From contig NZ_CP022521.1 of NCBI RefSeq assembly GCF_002234535.1, forward strand, positions 4,650,001 through 4,714,000: DNA of 64,000 nucleotides, in the 5' to 3' direction. A program made the translations under genes and the position numbers. Origin of the DNA: Actinoalloteichus hoggarensis (lineage in GTDB: Bacteria > Actinomycetota > Actinomycetes > Mycobacteriales > Pseudonocardiaceae). Positions 58,504 to 64,000 of the stretch are shown here, in pieces. Position 1 is the first letter of the stretch. Each line of letters begins with the position of its first letter. The notes beneath the pieces are model-generated. The model saw only the letters and a list, made by a program, of their open reading frames with translations. It ran no database searches and was not told where the DNA came from.

Positions 58504-59103
58504 GGCAGGTCCCAGCGGCATCGCCGACTGCGGGGAGGAACCACGCAGCAGGATCAGGACGGCGCCCTGGACGGTGGCGAAGACGAGCCCCAGCACGGTT
58601 CCGGCCAGCAGCACCGGCCATCCTGCCCAGCCCAGTACGAGGCCGAGGAGACCGGCCAGCCGGACGTCGCCTGCTCCCAGTCCACCTCGGGCACACAAGG
58701 CCACGGCCAGGTAGCCGACGAACAAGACGACCATCCCCGACACCGCGCGCCCGAGCGACGTCAGGTCATCGCTGACGAGTGCGGCGAGACCGAGCAGCAG
58801 AAGGTGAACCGGATAGGCGGGCAGCAGGAGAGCCGTCGGCAGGCGTCGCTCCCGCCAGTCGATCACGGCCAACGGCACCCCGACGGCGACCAGGGCACTG
58901 TAGGCGAGCAGCTCCGGTCTGGCCCCGACGCGCCAGGCCAACAGTCCGAACAGTAAGGCCGTCCCGACGGCCACCGGCCCGGTCAAGCCTCGAGGTCGCG
59001 TCGGCGGCCGGGTGTTCGAGAACCGTCGTATCACCGCGCTGCCGGCGACTCCGCAGGCGGCGCCGAGCAGCGTCCAGCCACAGAGTTCCCACCACATCAG
59101 CAC
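58459..59103 (-). CDS. A24-family prepilin peptidase (TadV/CpaA-like)
   Basis: 214 residues, six to seven membrane helices. AVIDWRERRLPTALLLP has the first catalytic Asp and GGLGAGDVRLAGLLGLVLG the second (GxGD). It would process Flp-type prepilins and belongs with the tad genes to the right. Confidence 0.9.
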   Translation of the reverse strand: MLMWWELCGWTLLGAACGVAGSAVIRRFSNTRPPTRPRGLTGPVAVGTALLFGLLAWRVGARPELLAYSALVAVGVPLAVIDWRERRLPTALLLPAYPVHLLLLGLAALVSDDLTSLGRAVSGMVVLFVGYLAVALCARGGLGAGDVRLAGLLGLVLGWAGWPVLLAGTVLGLVFATVQGAVLILLRGSSPQSAMPLGPALLAGAVTVLLVAGR

Positions 59104-59362
59104 GAGATCAATTCCTTTCGATCATTGTTTCCATCACGCACTGAACAAAAGAGAGGGCTCTTCTCCGGCACTCGTTCAACCATGCAGAGATCAGTGATCG
59201 ACGCATTCAGTGACCGGTCACCGATTGTGTACTCCGTTCGGGTGGTTGTCGAGGCTGGCGTCCATACGCGCATCAATACGCGTTCTTACTCTCCTTGCGG
59301 TGAGTGCCAGGTCGGGCGGTAGAGATATGCCATCCCCGATATCCCCGGATCTGGAGGTCAGA

Positions 59363-59956
59363 GTGAAGCCCCGATTCGTCCCCGATTCACGGAGCAGGGC
59401 CGCCCTTGCGGTGGCGGTGTTATCCGTCGCCACCGCGACCGCCTGCACCACAACGGAAACCGCTGACTCACCGACGCGACCTTCGACGGCCCCGAGCACA
59501 TCACCGGAGTCCTCTGCCGCGAGCAGCCCCTCGTCGTCTCCTCACGACGCCGCTGAAGCAGCGGCGGTGGCGGCGTATGAAGGGATGTGGGCGGCGTTCG
59601 TCGCAGCGGGAACGACGGCGAACTGGCAGGACCCGGCCCTGGCCGCGCACGCCACCGGCTTGGCGTTGTCGACCTTGACGCGCGGCCTCTACGCCGATGC
59701 CTACAACGGCCTGGTCACCCGAGGAGAACCGATCCTCGACCCGGTGGTGTCCTCGGTCGAACCCGAGGACGAACCGACCACGGTCGTCGTCGCCGACTGT
59801 GGCGACGACTCGGACTGGCTGAAGTACACCGCCGACGGACAACTGGCTGACGATGTGCCCGGCGGGCGACGAGAGATCAACGCGATCGTCGAACGTCAGG
59901 CCGACGGGGCATGGAAGGTCTCCGACTTCGGAGTTCACGGGGTAGGGACATGCTGA
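59363..59956 (+). CDS. Lipoprotein, 197 aa
   Basis: GTG 59363 with GGAGG 5 bp upstream gives a short signal ending ATATAC (lipobox, Cys about residue 28), followed by a Ser/Thr/Pro-rich linker and a domain AAVAAYEGMWAAFVAAGTTA ... VVVADCGDDSDWL common in Streptomyces-type lipoproteins. ATG 59327 is an alternative start. Overlaps the next gene by 7 bases. Confidence 0.8.
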   Translation: MKPRFVPDSRSRAALAVAVLSVATATACTTTETADSPTRPSTAPSTSPESSAASSPSSSPHDAAEAAAVAAYEGMWAAFVAAGTTANWQDPALAAHATGLALSTLTRGLYADAYNGLVTRGEPILDPVVSSVEPEDEPTTVVVADCGDDSDWLKYTADGQLADDVPGGRREINAIVERQADGAWKVSDFGVHGVGTC

Positions 59957-60978
59957 GCCGACTCAGTGTCATCGTCGGATCCGCCACCGTCCTTCTGCTC
60001 GCGGGTGCACTCCCGACGTCGGCGGCAGGCAGCTGGCACGACGTCGAATGCTGGCAGAATCCGAGCCCCGCATGTGACCTCGGTGCGGGCTCTGGTGAGG
60101 AGCCCGGCCACCGTCCCTCACCCGGTTTCCCTCGCCCCGGCAGCCCCGGCCAACCGCCCGGTCAAGGCGGTGGAAGCCAAGAAGCCGACCCCGGCGAGGA
60201 CGACGGACTGGCCGAGTGCGAGTACGTCCGCAGCGACTACCAGTCACCGCCTGGTGCGATCCCGGCCTCGGCTTCGTCTGGGACGTCGCCGACGCTTCCG
60301 GCGGTGGTGCCTGCCGCACGCCTGTCCCCCGCTGTCTCGTCGGCTCCGGCTCCGGCTGTGCGGTCGGTGGTTCCGGTGCAGGACAGCGGGGAGCCGGGTG
60401 CCTGGTATGTGTGGCAGTGCTCCACGGAGGGCTACCGCGACGCCCTGTACCGGCCGCCGGTCTGGATTCCCGACGGCGACGAACCCGGGGCTGACCTGTT
60501 GCCTTCGCCGGAGGAGTTGGCCGCGCTGGCGCGGGATCAGCTGCGGCTGCCGCAGCCGAGCATCGCGACGTCCCCGACCGGGGATCAGCTCGTGCACCTG
60601 CCGACGTGGCTGTGGCTGGAAGAGACCGGCTGGGGCGCGCGGTCGGCGACGGCGTCGGTTCCCGGGGTGTCGGTCACCGCGACGGCCCGCCCGGTGTCGA
60701 CGACCTGGTCCACCGGGGACGGCGCGTCGGTGACCTGCCCCGGACCCGGCACCCCGTTCCCCGGAGGCGGCGATCCCGAGGCTCCCTCACCGGACTGCGG
60801 GCACGTCTACCGCAGCTCCTCCGACCACCAGCCCGATCAGGAGTTCCCGCTGACCGCGACCGTGCGGTGGAAGATCACCTGGGTCGGCGGCGGCGGCGCG
60901 GGGACGTTGCCTGATCTGACGACGGAGGCGACCACCACGGTGCGCGTCGCCGAGTCGCAGGCCCTCAACACCGGCTGA
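59950..60978 (+). CDS. Secreted protein of the tad-associated locus, 342 aa
   Basis: Signal peptide MLSRLSVIVGSATVLLLAGA (cleavage after TSAAG region), a Pro/Gly-rich low-complexity region (about 45-85), then a domain with WYVWQCSTEGYRD, LPTWLWLEETGWG and TATVRWKITWVGGG. Similar proteins accompany CpaB/TadZ/TadA genes in Streptomyces and are of unknown role. Confidence 0.82.
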   Translation: MLSRLSVIVGSATVLLLAGALPTSAAGSWHDVECWQNPSPACDLGAGSGEEPGHRPSPGFPRPGSPGQPPGQGGGSQEADPGEDDGLAECEYVRSDYQSPPGAIPASASSGTSPTLPAVVPAARLSPAVSSAPAPAVRSVVPVQDSGEPGAWYVWQCSTEGYRDALYRPPVWIPDGDEPGADLLPSPEELAALARDQLRLPQPSIATSPTGDQLVHLPTWLWLEETGWGARSATASVPGVSVTATARPVSTTWSTGDGASVTCPGPGTPFPGGGDPEAPSPDCGHVYRSSSDHQPDQEFPLTATVRWKITWVGGGGAGTLPDLTTEATTTVRVAESQALNTG

Positions 60979-61100
60979 GCGACCTTTCGACGGTGATCGC
61001 TTCCCCGAGCTGGCTTCACCTTCTCGGTTCTCTCCTCTGCTCGTTCTCGTCGTCGCTGCTCGGGCGGACGGCGGGTCCCTTACTTCTCTGGAGGTAGTTC

Positions 61101-61778
61101 GTGAACGTCACGACGCAGGCCGACTCGGTCTCGACGGCCGCCGCATCGGCGGAGCAATGGGCCGGCGGAGGGAAGGGGCCGCGATCTCGGCCGCCGGGCA
61201 GAAGTCGACGGCGTGTGCCGTATCTGGCTGTGGGCGGTGTGCTGGTCCTGGCGTGCGCGGCCGGGTCGGTGTGGATGTGGACCACGGCCGGGGAACGGCG
61301 TGCGGTGCTCGCGGTGGCACATCCGGTGTCGGTGGGCCACGTGCTCACGGCCGCCGACCTGCGTGAGGTACAGGTCGGAGCCGACGCCGATCTTCCCGTG
61401 GTCGACGCCGTCGCCGCCGACAGTGTCCTCGGCCGTCCGATGGGCACCAGCCTCCCGGCGGGTGCCCTGCTCCATCAGGACGCGGTGGGCACCGTCCTGG
61501 TGCCCGCCGCGAATCGAGCGATGACCGCGGTGGCGGTGCCCGACGGGCGTGTTCCCCCGGAGGTCGCCGCCGGGGCGGCGGTGTCCCTGGTCGCGGCCCC
61601 CGACGAGTCGGCTTCCGACGGCGCCGGGGCGTGGGCGGCGACGGTCGTCGGCGTCACCACGCGCGAGACGACGTCGACGACGGTCTTGAGCGTCGAGCTG
61701 GCCCCGGATGACGCACGGGAGGTCGCGGCCGTGGCCGACGGGCAGATCTCGGTGGTCGTCCTGGGCGGTGATCGGTGA
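61101..61778 (+). CDS. SAF-domain protein, CpaB/RcpC-like
   Basis: 225 residues, GTG 61101. One membrane helix (about 39-60, VPYLAVGGVLVLACAAGSVW) then a SAF domain (VSVGHVLTAADLREVQVGAD ... LPAGALLHQDAVG). CpaB-type proteins help pilus assembly at the membrane. Overlaps the next gene (GTGA). Confidence 0.85.
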   Translation: MNVTTQADSVSTAAASAEQWAGGGKGPRSRPPGRSRRRVPYLAVGGVLVLACAAGSVWMWTTAGERRAVLAVAHPVSVGHVLTAADLREVQVGADADLPVVDAVAADSVLGRPMGTSLPAGALLHQDAVGTVLVPAANRAMTAVAVPDGRVPPEVAAGAAVSLVAAPDESASDGAGAWAATVVGVTTRETTSTTVLSVELAPDDAREVAAVADGQISVVVLGGDR

Positions 61779-62635
61779 TGCTGATCGCACTGGCCAGCCT
61801 CAAAGGTTCTCCCGGGGTGACGACGTTCGCCGTGGCGCTGGCAGCGACCTGGCCGGGTGGGTGTCGGCGGGTTCTCGTCGAGTGCGATCCCTCGGGCGGG
61901 GATCTCGGGGTGCGGTTCGGGCTGCCGACCTCACCCGGGTTGGTCAGCCTCGCCGCGGCGGGACGCACCCACGACGATCCCGAGCTGGTGTGGCGGCATG
62001 CGTGGCCGTTGCCCTCGGACGTACCCGTCGTCGCGGCTCCGCCGGGCGCGGAACAGGCAAGGGCCGCCGTCGCCGCGCTGGCCCCCGCACGCGATCGGGC
62101 CGGTGTGCTGGCCGCTGCGGGACGGGCGGGCGGGGTGGTGCTGGTCGACTGCGGGCGGCTGGACCCCGCCTCGCCCGCGTGGCCGCTCGTGGCGGCCGCG
62201 GATGCGTTGCTGTTGATGAGCGGCGCGCATGCCGATGAGCTGGCGCACCTCGCGGCGCGGCTGACCACCGCAGGCCGATGGTCTCGACATCCCGCGCTGC
62301 TCCTCGTCGGCGAGGGACATTCCAGCGGCGAGGTCACCCGTGAGCTGGGCGTCCCGGTGCTGGCCCAGGTTCCCCACGACCCGCGCAGCGCCGCCGCGCT
62401 CAGCGGGCGCCCCACCAGCCGCAGGACGGTGACCCGCTCCGGGCTCGCTCGCGTCGCCCACCAGGTCGCCCGAGCCCTGGCCGCCCGCCAAGACGACGGT
62501 CCTCCGACCTCGCGCCCCGAGGCGGCGCCGGTCCACGCCGTGGTGCCGATGCGACCTCCGATCACGTCCGCAGCAGGCACGATCTCCGCTCTTCCCGCCG
62601 CCACCGACGATCTGACCACGACAGGGACGACCTGA
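61775..62635 (+). CDS. ParA/MinD-like ATPase (TadZ/CpaE-like)
   Basis: 286 residues. LIALASLKGSPGVTTFAVAL is a deviant Walker A (KGSPGVTT), VLVECDPSGGDLGVRFGL the A' motif and GVVLVDCGRLD the Walker B region. Lacks the receiver domain of CpaE. GTG 61775 or ATG 61778. Overlaps tadA-like gene by one base. Confidence 0.85.
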   Translation: MMLIALASLKGSPGVTTFAVALAATWPGGCRRVLVECDPSGGDLGVRFGLPTSPGLVSLAAAGRTHDDPELVWRHAWPLPSDVPVVAAPPGAEQARAAVAALAPARDRAGVLAAAGRAGGVVLVDCGRLDPASPAWPLVAAADALLLMSGAHADELAHLAARLTTAGRWSRHPALLLVGEGHSSGEVTRELGVPVLAQVPHDPRSAAALSGRPTSRRTVTRSGLARVAHQVARALAARQDDGPPTSRPEAAPVHAVVPMRPPITSAAGTISALPAATDDLTTTGTT

Positions 62636-64000
62636 TGACCTCCTTCGACTCTCGACCACCCCTGTCGCTTCGACGACACGAGCCCGCTTCTTCCCCATCT
62701 ACTCCCGACGACGGGCCGACAGGCTCCCACGGTGTCGTGGACCGGCTGCGCCGTCGACTGCGCGCCGACCTGACGGCAGTGCTGCCGGAGCGGGTCGCGG
62801 CCCAGCAGCAACGCTCCGGTGTGCCGTCCACGCCCGAAGGGCGGCGGGTGCTGGCTCAGGCGATCCTCGCCGAGTCCGTCCAGGCGCACAGTGAAGCCGA
62901 GCTGATGGCCAACAGGGCACTCGCCCCGGGCGACGTCGAGGCGCGGGTCGTCGCGGAGGTCCTTGACGAGGTGTTCGGGATGGCCGGGCTGCAGCCGCTG
63001 TTGGATGACCCGTCCATCGAGACGATCAACGCGAACTCGTGGGATCGGGTGTTCGTCCAGTACGCCGACGGGAGCCGGGAGCGGGTCCGTCCGATCGCCG
63101 GGTCCGATGAGGAGCTGACCGACCTCGTCCGGCTGCTCGCCGCCCGCTCGGGCGGAGAGGAGCGTCGCTTCGACCGGGGTTCTCCATCGGTCAACGTGCA
63201 GCTGCCCGGCGGTCAGCGGCTGTTCGCGGTGACCGGGCTGACCGCCGGCGGGGTGACGTCGCTGTCGATTCGCCGCCACCGGCATCGCCACGCCACCCTC
63301 GGCCAGCTCCGGAGGAGCGGCACCCTTGATGACGGGCTCGTCGAGTTCCTTCGCGCGTTGGTCCGGGCGCGGAAGAACATCCTGATCACCGGTGGCACGG
63401 GCATCGGCAAGACCACGCTGCTCCGGGCGTTGGCCTCCGAGATGGATCCCCGCGAGCGCCTGGTCACCATCGAGGACGCCTTCGAGCTCGGTCTGGACGC
63501 CGACGGCGATCGGCACCCGGACGTCACCGCGTTGCAGGCCCGCGAGGCCAACGTCGAAGGCGAAGGCACGGTGTCCCAGGCCGAGCTGGTGCGGTGGGGA
63601 CTGCGGATGTCTCCGGACCGGGTGATCGTCGGGGAGATCCGCGGCCCCGAGGTCATCCCGATGTGCAACGCCATGTCGCAGGGCAACGACGGCAGCATGG
63701 CGACCCTGCACGCCTCCAGTTCGAAGATCGCCTTCGCAAGGTTGGCCTCCTACGCCGCCCAGGGCGCCGAACGGCTCCCCGTCGAGGCGACGAACCTGCT
63801 CGTGGCCTCGGCCGTGCACGTCGTGGTGCACCTGGCCCACGCCGCGGACCGCAGAACCCGGGTGGTGTCCTCGATCCGCGAGGTCGTCGGCGCCGACGGC
63901 GCCCAGGTGATCTCCAACGAGGTCTACCGGCCCGGCCCCGACCGCCGCGCCCGACCGGTCGCCGGGGCACTGTCCGGCGACACCCTGGAAGACCTGATCG
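62635..64000 (+). CDS. TadA/CpaF secretion ATPase, 3' truncated by window edge
   Basis: 455 codons visible from ATG 62635. Conserved N-domain (LLDDPSIETINANSWDRVFV), Walker A ITGGTGIGKTTLLRAL (about 250), VTIEDAFELGL Asp box, Walker B RVIVGEIRGPEV and His box NDGSMATLHASS. It powers Flp/Tad pilus assembly; tadB/tadC are expected to the right. Confidence 0.95.
   Translation, partial: MTSFDSRPPLSLRRHEPASSPSTPDDGPTGSHGVVDRLRRRLRADLTAVLPERVAAQQQRSGVPSTPEGRRVLAQAILAESVQAHSEAELMANRALAPGDVEARVVAEVLDEVFGMAGLQPLLDDPSIETINANSWDRVFVQYADGSRERVRPIAGSDEELTDLVRLLAARSGGEERRFDRGSPSVNVQLPGGQRLFAVTGLTAGGVTSLSIRRHRHRHATLGQLRRSGTLDDGLVEFLRALVRARKNILITGGTGIGKTTLLRALASEMDPRERLVTIEDAFELGLDADGDRHPDVTALQAREANVEGEGTVSQAELVRWGLRMSPDRVIVGEIRGPEVIPMCNAMSQGNDGSMATLHASSSKIAFARLASYAAQGAERLPVEATNLLVASAVHVVVHLAHAADRRTRVVSSIREVVGADGAQVISNEVYRPGPDRRARPVAGALSGDTLEDLI

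Noticed and set aside
61654-63840. 728-codon minus-strand frame
   Set aside because: Antisense shadow of the cpaB/tadZ/tadA-like genes; low-complexity Arg/Ser/Pro sequence.

Overview
The window is GC-rich actinomycete DNA (GTG starts, strong G/C third positions, SsgA-like sporulation protein, tad-type pilus genes, AfsR-like TPR regulator). Protein style suggests Pseudonocardiaceae, possibly an Actinoalloteichus-like organism, but that is inference. Most of the window is accessory DNA: CRISPR loci, an integrated conjugative element, phage and integrase debris, toxin/immunity genes and a large unassigned reverse-transcriptase operon, with core-like stretches at 17.3-20.0 kb and 54.9-64 kb.

Layout. 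1-3.9 kb: the 3' end of a type III-D-like CRISPR module (csx10-like, fused RAMP, small unknown, cas6) and array 1. 4.4-7.0 kb: decayed genes and integrase scars. 7.06-17.2 kb: a complete pSAM2-like AICE in the 3' end of tRNA-Val(CAC), with 47-bp attL/attR, GntR regulator and operators, micro-genes, TraSA-like translocase, spread proteins, RepSA-like initiator, Xis and Int. 17.3-20.0 kb: anti-sigma/sigma pair, SsgA-like gene, tRNA-Gly, -Cys, -Val(GAC). 20.0-25.5 kb: a second integrase beside tRNA-Val(GAC), then decayed mobile DNA. 26-43 kb: TPR regulator, queE-queD-HTH, aminoglycoside-phosphotransferase-like gene, XRE-TPR regulator with a SLOG-type protein, then one tightly coupled minus-strand operon of 11-12 genes (40.9 to 32.2 kb) with queC, a reverse transcriptase, an FGE-fold protein, radical SAM, two glycosyltransferases, a phosphoribosyltransferase, a FEN-type nuclease and a PIG-L deacetylase; then a putative toxin/immunity operon. 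43.1-54.5 kb: array 2, a two-repeat degenerate mini-array, a full type I-B-like cas operon (cas6-8-7-5-3-4-1-2) and array 3. 55-57 kb: XRE / ImmA-like / membrane protein operon. 57-64 kb: GGDEF protein, HxlR regulator, prepilin peptidase, secreted proteins and tad genes (cpaB-, tadZ-, tadA-like).

The most striking observation is at 45.06-45.31 kb. Two degenerate CRISPR repeats flank an exactly 36-nt pseudo-spacer and are followed by a perfect terminator hairpin, just upstream of cas6. The first 17 nt of the pseudo-spacer match the opposite strand of the cas6 promoter region at positions 1-5, 7-11 and 13-17, with mismatches only at 6 and 12 (and from 18 on), the positions flipped out in type I crRNA pairing. 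This looks like a crRNA-like guide by which the effector would repress its own operon.

How parts work together: three arrays share one repeat family and one leader, so the single Cas1-Cas2(-Cas4) set probably feeds all of them, including the array beside the type III-D-like genes. The AICE has the usual excision, replication, transfer and regulation modules. The RT/QueC operon and the queD/queE operon together could make preQ0, with an unknown use.
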